The notes under the pieces are model-generated. The model made no database searches. It worked only from the letters and a program-made list of their open reading frames with translations, and was not told the DNA's origin. Positions 48,419 to 57,688 of a stretch of 64,000 bases of DNA are shown here, piece by piece (position 1 is the first letter of the stretch; the number at the start of each line of letters is the position of its first letter). The translations under genes were made by a program, and so were the position numbers. Origin of the DNA: Actinomycetes bacterium (lineage in GTDB: Bacteria > Actinomycetota > Actinomycetes > S36-B12); assembly GCA_024639145.1 (NCBI GenBank), contig JAHEIZ010000003.1, forward strand, positions 105,333-169,332, read 5' to 3'.

Positions 48419-49320
48419 GACGCGCCACCCGGGCGGACGAGCGCTGCGGCCCGCTGCACGGCCGAGGCAACATCACCGTCGGGCGGGAATAGCAGCGCAC
48501 GACCGATGACGAGACCGCGCACGGTGGGCTGCTCGAGGGCACGGGTCCAATCCGCGAATGCGGCATCCCAATTCGCACCGGGATCGCCGCCAAGGATCAG
48601 CACGGGCAGGGTCGAGACTGCGGCCGCCGCGGCGATATCGCTCCAGGCCGGCAGCTTGAGCCACGTGTATGCGCTCGTGGCGCCCATGCCTGCCGCGATT
48701 GCCGTAGCCCGCAGCAACTTCGCGTCGTCCTTGATCAGCTTCGCCTTGCCATCTGCGGTGATCTCATAAGGCAGCGGCTCGAGCATCGCGATGAGATCGC
48801 GATCTGCGAGTTCGGTGACTGCCTGTGCACAGGATTCGATGGTGCGCGCGACGCCCGGGTCGGTGTCTTCGATGCGAAGCAGCATCTTCGCACCGTCAAG
48901 ATTCATCGACGCTGTATGCGCGGCGTCGTAGGCCGTCATGCGATCGTCGAGTTCCCAGTTGGCGCCGACGATGCCGCCACGATTCATGGTGCCGAAGACG
49001 AGCTTGCCGTCGAGTGCGCCAAGCACGGCGAGATCTTCAAGGATGTCGGGCTGACCGAGAATTCCATCGACACCCGGTTGAGCCAATGCGATGACAATGC
49101 GGCCGAGCAGGGATGCGCGGTCGGCCATAGCCGAGGGATCGCTGCCCACACTCATCGCGCCGCGTGCCGGGTGATCGGCAGCGATGAGCATCATCTTGCC
49201 GTCAGCGGGAATCCCCCCGGCACGCACGCGATCTCGCAGGGCTGCGCGCACGGCAGCGGGATTCGTCACGCGGAGATTCGTGATGCGCTCGATGTCTGGT
49301 GCAGAGATAACGTTGCTCAT
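48415..49320 (-). CDS. Cgl0159-like (beta/alpha)8 aldolase-family protein
   Basis: MMLIAADHPARGAMSVGS; position between iolC and iolB; VLILGGDPGANWDAAFADW. Confidence 0.75.
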   Translation of the reverse strand: MSNVISAPDIERITNLRVTNPAAVRAALRDRVRAGGIPADGKMMLIAADHPARGAMSVGSDPSAMADRASLLGRIVIALAQPGVDGILGQPDILEDLAVLGALDGKLVFGTMNRGGIVGANWELDDRMTAYDAAHTASMNLDGAKMLLRIEDTDPGVARTIESCAQAVTELADRDLIAMLEPLPYEITADGKAKLIKDDAKLLRATAIAAGMGATSAYTWLKLPAWSDIAAAAAVSTLPVLILGGDPGANWDAAFADWTRALEQPTVRGLVIGRALLFPPDGDVASAVQRAAALVRPGGAS

Positions 49321-50294
49321 GCGGGCACCTTTCGCCCTGCAGCAGCAAGGAGTTCTCGTACTTCGGCATCGGTGGGCATCGCATGACTGCAGAGCAGTCG
49401 CGAGGCGACGATCGCGCCTGCGGCATTGGCGTAGGTCACGGCATCGGCAGGCGACCATCCGCTGAGGATTCCGTGCACGAAGGATCCACCGAAGGCGTCA
49501 CCGGCGCCGAGCCCGCAGACGACGTCAATGGGAATGCCGGGTACCACCACTCGCTCATCCGCCGTCACGACAAGAACTCCATCGGCGCCCTGCTTCACGA
49601 TCGCGACCTTGACTCCGCGATCGAGGAAGCCGGCGGCGAAGTCGTCGGGCTTCGAATCAATCGGCAGGCCGAGAGCGACAGAGCATTCCTCGCGATTGCC
49701 GATGGTGATGGTCGCGTAATCGATGGCCGCACCGATTGCTGCGGTGGCCTCATCGCGCGAATTCCAGAACGACGGGCGGTAGTCGAGGTCATAGATCACG
49801 TGCTCGCGACGCTCGCGCACCTGCAGCGCGTGCAGCACTGTCGAAGTTGAAGGCTCACGCGAGAGCGCCGAGCCCGTGTACCAGAGGACATCGACTCCGC
49901 GGGCTACCTCATCGGAGAGATCAGCCGAAGTGAGCTGGAGATCAGGCGTATTGCCATCGCGATAGAACACGAGCTCAGGGTCACCGGGATTATCGAGGCC
50001 CGTGAGCACAACAGCGGTGCGCCCGCCGAGCATGCGGCTGATCCAGCGGGTGTCGACGCCGAGGGCCTCGCAGTCACGGATGGCGTAGGTGCCCAGGGAG
50101 TCATCGCCCACCTTGGTGAGAACGGCGGCACGATTGCCGAGTCGAGCCGCCGCGACGGCGACGTTGGTGGCCGAGCCGCCGACAGCCTTGGCGAAGGTCT
50201 GCTGGTCCTCGAGACCCTGGCCGAGTTCCTGGCCATAGATATCGACGCCAATGCGCCCGATCGTGAGGAGCTCGGGGAGCTGATCGCCTGCCAT
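49317..50294 (-). CDS. iolC: 5-dehydro-2-deoxygluconokinase (PfkB family)
   Basis: VGGSATNVAVAAARLG; CGLGAGDAFGGSFVHGIL; IGRIGVDIYGQ. Confidence 0.93.
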   Translation of the reverse strand: MAGDQLPELLTIGRIGVDIYGQELGQGLEDQQTFAKAVGGSATNVAVAAARLGNRAAVLTKVGDDSLGTYAIRDCEALGVDTRWISRMLGGRTAVVLTGLDNPGDPELVFYRDGNTPDLQLTSADLSDEVARGVDVLWYTGSALSREPSTSTVLHALQVRERREHVIYDLDYRPSFWNSRDEATAAIGAAIDYATITIGNREECSVALGLPIDSKPDDFAAGFLDRGVKVAIVKQGADGVLVVTADERVVVPGIPIDVVCGLGAGDAFGGSFVHGILSGWSPADAVTYANAAGAIVASRLLCSHAMPTDAEVRELLAAAGRKVPA

Positions 50295-50315
50295 GGTGGC
50301 CTTCCGATGGAATCT

Positions 50316-50331
50316 ATTGGAGCGCTCCAAT
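50316..50331. promoter_or_regulatory. LacI-type operator ATTGGAGCGCTCCAAT upstream of iolC
   Basis: 16-bp perfect palindrome identical to 40104..40119. Confidence 0.85.
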
Positions 50332-50395
50332 TTAGCACGCCAGTGTGCCGAGGGGAACCCCCATTCGGCCGAACCGACTCCGCTCCCGGCTGCTG

Positions 50396-51232
50396 TCAGG
50401 CCACGACCAGTGCGGTTCCGACCAGAACGACGATTAGTGCCAGCACTTCGGGTCTCGACATTCGCTCCTTGAGGAAGGCCCATGCCATCAATGCGGTCAC
50501 GATTGGGCTCAGCGAGGCCAGGACGGAGACCACGCCGACATCGCCCGAGTCAGCTGCCGAGTAGAAGGCCACGCTGCCCAAGCCGAGGGCCACGCCCGAG
50601 GCCGCCAAGGGGACGACAGTTCGAGAGCTCAGGCCTCCGAGGGATCGGGTGGCAAACACCATCGCCAGGCAGACAGCCACCTGCGGCACCTCGGACATCG
50701 TCATGGTCCCGTACAGATTCGTGCGCGAGCCGATGTCGAGCACCACCACGGCAGAGCCGTAGAACACGGCGGATCCGATGGCCAGCCAGACCGTCATCAG
50801 CCCACCGCTCAGCGGGCCCTTGGATCGAGCTCCGGGAAGCACGAACATGACGAGACCGATGAAGATCACGATGATTCCGATGCCCGCGATCACCGGTAGC
50901 GCTTCGCCGATGAGAAGCGAATAGGTCAGCGGGATCAGGACATTCGCCGGGCTGATGCCGGCGGCGACACCTAGCTTGCCCTTCGAGTAGGCCTGCAAGA
51001 TCAGCACATTGCCGCCCAGATTCAGCAGGCCGCCCAGCAGACCCGCGACCACGTCAGCGCGGTCGAAGACTAAGTCGCCTGTCAGGAGCCCGGTGAGCAC
51101 GTAGACGACACCGGCGACCCCGCCGCTGATGAGGATGACGGTCCAGTGCGAGATCTGGCGCCCGTATCGTCCAGTGCCGAAACTCCAGGCTCCCCACAGG
51201 AGAGCCGCCGAGAGAGCCAGGGCGGTATTCAC
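50396..51232 (-). CDS. DMT-superfamily (EamA-like) transporter
   Basis: About 10 TM; ALSAALLWGAWSFG; SLSPIVTALMAWAFLKERMS. Confidence 0.85.
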   Translation of the reverse strand: MNTALALSAALLWGAWSFGTGRYGRQISHWTVILISGGVAGVVYVLTGLLTGDLVFDRADVVAGLLGGLLNLGGNVLILQAYSKGKLGVAAGISPANVLIPLTYSLLIGEALPVIAGIGIIVIFIGLVMFVLPGARSKGPLSGGLMTVWLAIGSAVFYGSAVVVLDIGSRTNLYGTMTMSEVPQVAVCLAMVFATRSLGGLSSRTVVPLAASGVALGLGSVAFYSAADSGDVGVVSVLASLSPIVTALMAWAFLKERMSRPEVLALIVVLVGTALVVA

Positions 51233-51256
51233 GGGACCAAACTAGACTCAGCCATC

Positions 51257-52111
51257 ATGTCCGCACCTGATTTCCTGCCCGGCCTCACGGGCTCTTTCGC
51301 CCAGAAGGCCGCGGAGAATCCCACGGTCGACATCGTCGAGGCTGCTTACCAGGCCGCCGGCGCTCATGTGCGATACATCAATTGCGAGGTATCGCCAGAG
51401 CATCTCAAGGGCGCCATCGATGGCGCGGTCGCGATGGGCTGGCTGGGCTTCAATTGCTCCTTGCCTCACAAGGTCGCCGTGATCGAGTACCTCGACGAGC
51501 TGGCTGCCTCGGCCCGCATCATCGGCGCAGTGAATACCGTCGTCATCGACGGCGATCGCCTGATCGGCGAGAACACCGATGGCAAGGGCTTCCTGCAGTC
51601 CCTCCTTCCGATCGTCGATCCCACCGGAAAGCGGGTGGTCATGTTCGGCGCAGGCGGGGCAGCACGGGCCATCGGCGTCGAGACTGCACTCGCCGGTGCC
51701 TCGCACATCACCGTCGTGAACACCACCGCTTCGCGCGGCCAGGAGCTCTCCGATCACCTTGCCGCCAGCACGCCCGCCGGCAGTGACTTCGTGCCGTGGG
51801 ATTCCGAGTACAAGGTGCCTGCGGCCACCGACATCGTCATCAACGCCACCTCTATCGGCTTCGGCGATGCGAGCGCGAAGCTGCAGCTCGACACCTCGAC
51901 CCTGCTTCCGCACATGATCGTCGCCGACGTCATCACGAATCCCCCGCGCACTGCTCTGCTGACGGCAGCCGCCGCGAATGGATGCACCATCCTCGACGGC
52001 CTGGGCATGCTCGTGAATCAGGCACTCGTCGCCACCAGGCTCTGGACAGGAATCGAGCTCGATGGTCGCGTCATGCGCGACCGGCTCGAGGCATTGTTCG
52101 GTACCGCTTAA
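51257..52111 (+). CDS. Shikimate dehydrogenase-like (AroE family)
   Basis: FNCSLPHKVAV; GAVNTVV; GENTDGKGFLQSL; MFGAGGAARAIGVE. Confidence 0.85.
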   Translation: MSAPDFLPGLTGSFAQKAAENPTVDIVEAAYQAAGAHVRYINCEVSPEHLKGAIDGAVAMGWLGFNCSLPHKVAVIEYLDELAASARIIGAVNTVVIDGDRLIGENTDGKGFLQSLLPIVDPTGKRVVMFGAGGAARAIGVETALAGASHITVVNTTASRGQELSDHLAASTPAGSDFVPWDSEYKVPAATDIVINATSIGFGDASAKLQLDTSTLLPHMIVADVITNPPRTALLTAAAANGCTILDGLGMLVNQALVATRLWTGIELDGRVMRDRLEALFGTA

Positions 52112-52142
52112 CCACACACCCACCCTACGAAGAAGGACACAC

Positions 52143-53192
52143 ATGGAAACCCGCGCTTACGCCGTTCCGACTCCCGGCGCACCGCTCGTCCCGCACACCA
52201 TCAACCGGCGCGAGGTCGGTCCCTTCGACGTGGCCATCGACATCAAGTTCGCCGGCATCTGCCATTCCGACATCCATCAGGGTCTCGAGGAGTGGGGCAC
52301 AGCGATCTTCCCGATGGTTCCCGGTCATGAGATCGCCGGCGTGATCGTTGCCGTGGGTAGCGAGGTCACCAAGTTCAAGGTCGGCGATCACGCCGGCATC
52401 GGTTGCTTCGTCGATTCCTGCGGAGACTGCGACCACTGCAATATCGGCGAGGAGCAGTACTGCCTCAACGGCGGAAACACACCGACCTACAACGGTCTTG
52501 AGCGCGACGGCGTCACCCCCACCTACGGCGGTTACTCCACGTACATCGTGTGCAAGGAGCGTTACGTGCTGCACATCCCGAAGAACCTGCCTCTCGATGC
52601 TGCCGCACCGCTGCTCTGCGCCGGCATCACCCTCTACAACCCGCTGCGCAAGTGGAAGGTCGGCCCCGGCATGCGCGTCGGCGTCATGGGTCTCGGTGGC
52701 CTCGGCCACATGGGCGTCAAGCTTGCAGTCGCCATGGGCGCTGATGTCACCATGATCAGTCACTCGAAGAACAAGGAAGAAGACGCTCTCAGCCTGGGTG
52801 CTCATCACTTCCTGTACTCGGGTGACGATGCCCAGATGAAGGCCGCCCGTAACTCTTTCGACGTCGTCGTCAACGCGGTCTCGGCTGACATCGATGTCGT
52901 GCCGTACTTGAACCTTCTCGGTCTTGATGGCGTTATGGCACTTGTCGGTGCACCGCCGAAGCCGCTGCAGATCCCGGCATTCGCCCTCTTCGATCAGCGT
53001 CGCACCCTCAGCGGCTCGATGATCGGCGGCATTCCCGAGACCCAGGAGATGCTCGACTTCTGCGGCACGCACGACATCGTCAGCGAAATCGAGACGATCG
53101 CTGTCGATCAGGTGAATGAGGCCTGGAAGCGCGTTGTCGCATCTGATGTGCGCTACCGGTTTGTCATAGACACGGACTCCCTGAACGTCTAA
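52143..53192 (+). CDS. Zn-dependent NAD(P) alcohol dehydrogenase (CAD/YahK-like)
   Basis: GICHSDIHQ; GHEIAGVIVAVG; CGDCDHCNIGEEQYC; GLGGLGHMGVKLA. Confidence 0.92.
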   Translation: METRAYAVPTPGAPLVPHTINRREVGPFDVAIDIKFAGICHSDIHQGLEEWGTAIFPMVPGHEIAGVIVAVGSEVTKFKVGDHAGIGCFVDSCGDCDHCNIGEEQYCLNGGNTPTYNGLERDGVTPTYGGYSTYIVCKERYVLHIPKNLPLDAAAPLLCAGITLYNPLRKWKVGPGMRVGVMGLGGLGHMGVKLAVAMGADVTMISHSKNKEEDALSLGAHHFLYSGDDAQMKAARNSFDVVVNAVSADIDVVPYLNLLGLDGVMALVGAPPKPLQIPAFALFDQRRTLSGSMIGGIPETQEMLDFCGTHDIVSEIETIAVDQVNEAWKRVVASDVRYRFVIDTDSLNV

Positions 53193-53665
53193 GCGCTGCC
53201 ACGACCGGCAATGCGCAACACGCGCATCCGGTTGTAGCGCACGATCAGGATGAACGGCGCATTGCCGATGATCACCGCGATCGCGAAGGCCAACGTCAGC
53301 CACCACGGGTTGAAGTAGGCCAGCGGGATCCAGGTGAGCATCGAGAGCCAATGCACCCATTCGGCGCGACGAAGTTCACGCGCATAAAGGGCCAGTTGCT
53401 CCGCTTCCGAGCCGGGCAGCTGGCCCTTGCTCTGCCCGCCGAAGATCGAGCCAAGCTCGGGCAGCCTGTCCTTGATCGCGGGGATGCGCAGGAATCGGTA
53501 GGCGTGAGGGGTATCGAGTCTCGTCAGTCGCAGCGGCCAGCGATCGCGACCCAACCAGACGTTTGACCACCGCGGAGCCATGGCACCGACCAGTACGGAG
53601 AGCGTCACGACAATGAAAATGTCGATGACGATGCGCAGCACAAGCCCATACATCGTCATCGACAC
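53189..53665 (-). CDS. Small membrane protein, possibly CrtO-type acyltransferase-like
   Basis: C-terminal IGNAPFILIVRYNRMRVLRI resembles the (N)xPFIxxxRYNRxR motif; 3 TM. Confidence 0.45.
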   Translation of the reverse strand: MSMTMYGLVLRIVIDIFIVVTLSVLVGAMAPRWSNVWLGRDRWPLRLTRLDTPHAYRFLRIPAIKDRLPELGSIFGGQSKGQLPGSEAEQLALYARELRRAEWVHWLSMLTWIPLAYFNPWWLTLAFAIAVIIGNAPFILIVRYNRMRVLRIAGRGSA

Positions 53666-53671
53666 TCCACG

Positions 53672-53756
53672 CGGCGAGGGAGGGATTTGAACCCCCGGTG
53701 AGTTTCCCCACGGGCGCTTTCAAGGCGCCTGCAATCGGCCGCTCTGCCACCTCGCC
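53672..53756 (-). tRNA. tRNA-Ser (TGA)
   Basis: GGCGAGG...GGCGCCTTGAAAGCGCC...GGTTCAAATCC...CCTCGCCG; loop CTTGAAA. Confidence 0.95.
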
Positions 53757-53777
53757 TAACGGCGACAACCTTACCGA

Positions 53778-55016
53778 TCAGCCGATCGTGCCCTGCCGCG
53801 CCATGGGCATCGGGCCATCATTGGGAGCGACCTGGGTGAAGGCCACGTACGCATCGTCAACAGCGAGCATCGACCACTGGTGGCCGTCCTTGTCGGAGAT
53901 GAGGTACGCCGGCAGGAGCAGGATCGTGCCATCGGGCTGCCAGTACTGGGCCAAGCCAAGCTCTGACTTCGTGATGGTCGCGACCGTGATGGTCACGCCC
54001 AGCGCGGGTCGACCCTGGTACGTCGGGTTCGGCGGCAGGGTCGGCTCGGTGGCCGGCTGATTGTCTACCGCAACCGTGACGTCACCGTTCGAGATCATCG
54101 CGGGCTGCAGTGCGCTCCAGCCGGGCTGGTTCAGGCGTGCGATGGCGTCCTTGACGCCGATGATCGCGTAGCCGGGGATCTCGACGAGACCAGCCGCGAA
54201 GCCATAGGCATTCGAGATCTCTCCGTCGCCGAAGAAGGTCATCGACCACTGCAACTGCGTGCGCTCGCCATCGATGGTTAGCCATGCGGTTGCTGTCGTG
54301 AACGGGTCGTAGCTATCGATCTGCCAGTCGATGCTGGTGAGCGGCACTCCGAGTCGCGTGAGCACATCAGTTGCCCAGGCCTGGGCATCCTTCTTCGACG
54401 GAGCCGGGCTCACGCTCGGATTCGGGCCAGCAACGCCGTCGGAACCATCGGCCGACCCACTGCTCACGCTCGCATCAGCGGGCATCGGGGTGGGCACGCC
54501 ATAGGCGGCCGGGTTGTTATACGACCAGGAAGCGGAGGAATCGTCATTGACATAGATCACCGGGCCGGAACCATCAGTCGGGCCGACGCTCCACCCGTAG
54601 TCGTTCTTGACCGGCTGACCGGCAACACCGAAGACGGTCGCGAGTTCGGCCGCGAGCGCCTCGCGGTCGATGCCGGTGTCATCGACGGTGTAGCCCGATG
54701 CCGTACCCGACTTATTGGGCAGGCCCTTGCCTGGGGTGAAGACGGTGTTGAAACCCGGCCAGATCATCGAGCTCGCGGCGACCTTGGTGTCGGACGCCTG
54801 CGGTGCCGAACCATTCGACATGCCCATCGGCACGGTGCCGGGCTCATTCGCCGGCTCGGATACGGACGGCGCAGTTTGCGCCTGAGGTGTTGTCGTGCGT
54901 CCGACGATCGCGCCACCGACTGCAACTGCGCCGAGTGCGACCACGCAACCGCCCACGATCAACGCCCGGCGTCCGCCGCGCTTGCGTGGTTCCTGCACTT
55001 CGTTGATGTTGCTCAC
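53778..55016 (-). CDS. Hypothetical membrane-anchored protein
   Basis: N-terminal RGGRRALIVGGCVVALGAVAVGGAIVG anchor; GTG start with AAGGAG ribosome-binding site. Confidence 0.7.
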   Translation of the reverse strand: MSNINEVQEPRKRGGRRALIVGGCVVALGAVAVGGAIVGRTTTPQAQTAPSVSEPANEPGTVPMGMSNGSAPQASDTKVAASSMIWPGFNTVFTPGKGLPNKSGTASGYTVDDTGIDREALAAELATVFGVAGQPVKNDYGWSVGPTDGSGPVIYVNDDSSASWSYNNPAAYGVPTPMPADASVSSGSADGSDGVAGPNPSVSPAPSKKDAQAWATDVLTRLGVPLTSIDWQIDSYDPFTTATAWLTIDGERTQLQWSMTFFGDGEISNAYGFAAGLVEIPGYAIIGVKDAIARLNQPGWSALQPAMISNGDVTVAVDNQPATEPTLPPNPTYQGRPALGVTITVATITKSELGLAQYWQPDGTILLLPAYLISDKDGHQWSMLAVDDAYVAFTQVAPNDGPMPMARQGTIG

Positions 55017-55120
55017 GTCTACTCCTTCGGCTTGAGACTGTGACGGCATGCTGCGGTCGCAGGTTCCAGGCCAGTGATCACGATTGAATCACACCGCGCT
55101 CGGATGGGAAGCCGGCCCGT

Positions 55121-55648
55121 TTATTCCCACGGACTGCCGCCAAAAGGCAGAGGTTGATCGCAGCTCAGCGCCCGTGCAGTAGCACTCGCTACCACATCCG
55201 CGGGCCACAGGAGTGGTTCGTCCGAGGCCCGGAGGTGATTGAGTCGGATGCCTTCAATCGACCTGAAGCCAAGTATCGCTTCCGCTAATTCCCGATCCCG
55301 TAGATCGGCCCTCCGGCCTCGACTTTCTAGGGTCCAGAGTTCACGCGAATGTTCCTGCAAGGCGCGAGTGAGAAGTTTGCGCCGAGTGCGTTCCTGCATT
55401 TTGGGTGAGGAGCTGTTCGCCCACACTCGGAATCCCCATGGTCCCTTCGCAATGTGATCAATGAGAGCAATCCGACCGCGAGCATTGACATCGTGGAAGT
55501 GAAATCGCGCGGTGCTGCTCTGCGAGATCCCTCGCGCATAGTCTCTCGCCGCCTCGCATTCCTCACGCTGAATCCAGATAAGGCCCAGGACGTAGATCCC
55601 GTTTCCGTCGCGTTCGACGTAGGACTCATCGCCAAAGGCACGGATCAT
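55121..55648 (-). CDS. DUF3800-like protein
   Basis: MIRAFGDESYVERDGNGIYVLGLIW N-terminus and D...A D motif LLWPADVVASATARA. Confidence 0.65.
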   Translation of the reverse strand: MIRAFGDESYVERDGNGIYVLGLIWIQREECEAARDYARGISQSSTARFHFHDVNARGRIALIDHIAKGPWGFRVWANSSSPKMQERTRRKLLTRALQEHSRELWTLESRGRRADLRDRELAEAILGFRSIEGIRLNHLRASDEPLLWPADVVASATARALSCDQPLPFGGSPWE

Positions 55649-55781
55649 CAGGAGAATTTGGCCCGTAATTCAAGCGAAAGCAATCTCGATTCGCGGACTG
55701 TGGACACAGCCATACCTTGATTGCTGATGCGTCTCGATCCTAGAATCCGATCATGCCCTCTCCTTCTGGGGGAAGGGAAGT

Positions 55782-55822
55782 GAGGCCAGGTGCGTCCCGG
55801 GGTATACCGGGCCCCTGGCCTC
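55782..55822 (-). terminator. Terminator-like hairpin downstream of flippase gene
   Basis: GAGGCCAGG...CCTGGCCTC with inner CCCGG/CCGGG. Confidence 0.6.
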
Positions 55823-55828
55823 GCGGCT

Positions 55829-57067
55829 TTATTCCGCCATCTCGATCGGCTCGACTTCGCTAACCTCACGCCCACCACGCCAGTCGAGGACAAGACCGAT
55901 GAGGGTGAGCACCAGCGAGACTCCGACCACGGTCGTGACGATCTGCACGACATCAGCATGACGCCACAGGGCGATGATCGCTACGAGTACCACCAGTGCG
56001 ATCCACACGGACGCAGCTGCACGCTTGTCCTCTGCCGCCAGGCGCGCGTAAAGAAGTACCTGCACGAGCGCGAAGGCCGAGCCCTCGAGAGCGAAGAGCC
56101 AGGCATCCGTGCCCAGGCCGAGGTCGACGTACTGCACGCCGCCGAGCACGCGAATGACGAGATCACCGAAGAGCAGGCTGAAGCCGGTGATGGCAAGGCC
56201 CACGACGGCGGTGAGGCCGGTCGCGATGTAGACCGTGCGACGCGAGTTGCCGGTGGTCATCTTCGGGAAGAGCACGATGATGATGGCATTCGGAAGGAAG
56301 AAGGCGATCTTCGCAAGCAGCACGCCGACGCTGTACTCGCCGGAGGCATCCTCCGAAAGGAAGATACGCGCCATCAGGATGTCGATGTTGGTCAGCGTGA
56401 ACAGCACGATCAGCGCATGGGCCACGTGCGCGAACTCAGCAGCACCACCCGCGCCGATCGTGTGCGACCAGGCACCGGGGCAGCAGATGCGGTACGCAAT
56501 GAAGGCGCCGACCGCGCAACCGACCAGGATGCCGAGGGTCGCACCGACCACACTGTGGAGGGCTATGACGCCGATGATTCCGAAAATCGCGCGAGCAGCA
56601 CCGTTGACGATGAATCCGGCGGAGAGACGCTTGTGCTCCTCACGGCCCTGCGAAACACCCATTGCGGCGGAGCCGATGACGACGAAGCCGAGTGAGGCAA
56701 TGCCGAAAATGACGGCGAGGATCGGGATGGAGAACAGAACCGAGAGCGGCCATGCGGCGAGGATGCCTCCGAGGATGATGACGATGCCCAGATAGAGCGA
56801 GAGCCGAAGTGCCTGGCCCTCGACCTCGGCACGATTGCTCGTGGCCACGGCCACGCGGCGGGCCGCGAGGGCCTGCATCGCGATACCGATGGTCGAGATG
56901 ATGACGAGGATGGCCAGCAGTGCGCCGAAGGCACCGAACTCGGCGGGCACCAGAACCCGAGCGGCCACCATGCTGAGCGCATAGGCAGCACCATTGCCGA
57001 TCAAGGTGGCTGCACCGACGAAGATCAGGCCCAACGCCAGGGCGCGGCGGGGCGCTGTTTCGCTCAT
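55829..57067 (-). CDS. Polysaccharide biosynthesis/flippase-like membrane protein
   Basis: About 12-14 TM; LIGNGAAYALSMVAARVLVPAEFGAFGALLAI Wzx/MATE-like start. Confidence 0.78.
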   Translation of the reverse strand: MSETAPRRALALGLIFVGAATLIGNGAAYALSMVAARVLVPAEFGAFGALLAILVIISTIGIAMQALAARRVAVATSNRAEVEGQALRLSLYLGIVIILGGILAAWPLSVLFSIPILAVIFGIASLGFVVIGSAAMGVSQGREEHKRLSAGFIVNGAARAIFGIIGVIALHSVVGATLGILVGCAVGAFIAYRICCPGAWSHTIGAGGAAEFAHVAHALIVLFTLTNIDILMARIFLSEDASGEYSVGVLLAKIAFFLPNAIIIVLFPKMTTGNSRRTVYIATGLTAVVGLAITGFSLLFGDLVIRVLGGVQYVDLGLGTDAWLFALEGSAFALVQVLLYARLAAEDKRAAASVWIALVVLVAIIALWRHADVVQIVTTVVGVSLVLTLIGLVLDWRGGREVSEVEPIEMAE

Positions 57068-57090
57068 GGAATGACCCTAATGGCTGGCGA

Positions 57091-57666
57091 CTAGAGCAGG
57101 TGCGCGTGAACCCACGCGCCGAGTGACGCTGAGCACTCGTCGAGCGTCTCTACCCAGGATTTCGCTGCCTGCTCCCCCGCCTGGTCGCTGACCTGCTTCA
57201 CCAGCGTGACCGGGATTCCCGCTGCTCGGGCTGCTCGTGCAACGGCGTATCCCTCCATGTCGACCAGATGGGCTTCCTTGGCCAGGCGCTCGCGCACCTC
57301 AGGCTTGGAGATGAAGCGGTCTCCCGTGGCCAGGACGCTGCCTGATGCTGAGTCGAAACTGATGGGTTCGCCGAAGTGGATGCCGACCAGATCGAAGATC
57401 GCCGCGTCATTGAGATCGTGCTGGATGACCGAGCTGATCACGTGCGTGCCGGTCACTCCGTCACGGAGGGCGCCAGCCGTGCCGAGGTTCACGATGCTCG
57501 ACGGGCGGTGCGTGCCGAGGATCGTCGAGACCGCGATCGCGGCATTCACCTTGCCGACACCGGTGACGAGGATTGGAAGTTCATGCACGTGCAGGTGCAC
57601 CGCCTCCTCCTCCAGGGCAACGACGAGGAGCGGGCGGTCGGGATGAATCGCGCGGTGCAGGATCAC
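57091..57666 (-). CDS. MTA/SAH nucleosidase-like phosphorylase-superfamily protein
   Basis: ILVTGVGKVNAAIAVSTIL; NLGTAGAL; DMEGYAVARAAR. Confidence 0.82.
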   Translation of the reverse strand: MILHRAIHPDRPLLVVALEEEAVHLHVHELPILVTGVGKVNAAIAVSTILGTHRPSSIVNLGTAGALRDGVTGTHVISSVIQHDLNDAAIFDLVGIHFGEPISFDSASGSVLATGDRFISKPEVRERLAKEAHLVDMEGYAVARAARAAGIPVTLVKQVSDQAGEQAAKSWVETLDECSASLGAWVHAHLL

Positions 57667-57688
57667 GCGTAGAGCCTAGAGCGTGCGC

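Noticed and set aside
52125-53360. 411-aa minus-strand ORF opposite the alcohol dehydrogenase
   Set aside because: Antisense shadow of a clearly recognised gene; His/Asp/Val-rich composition with no domain
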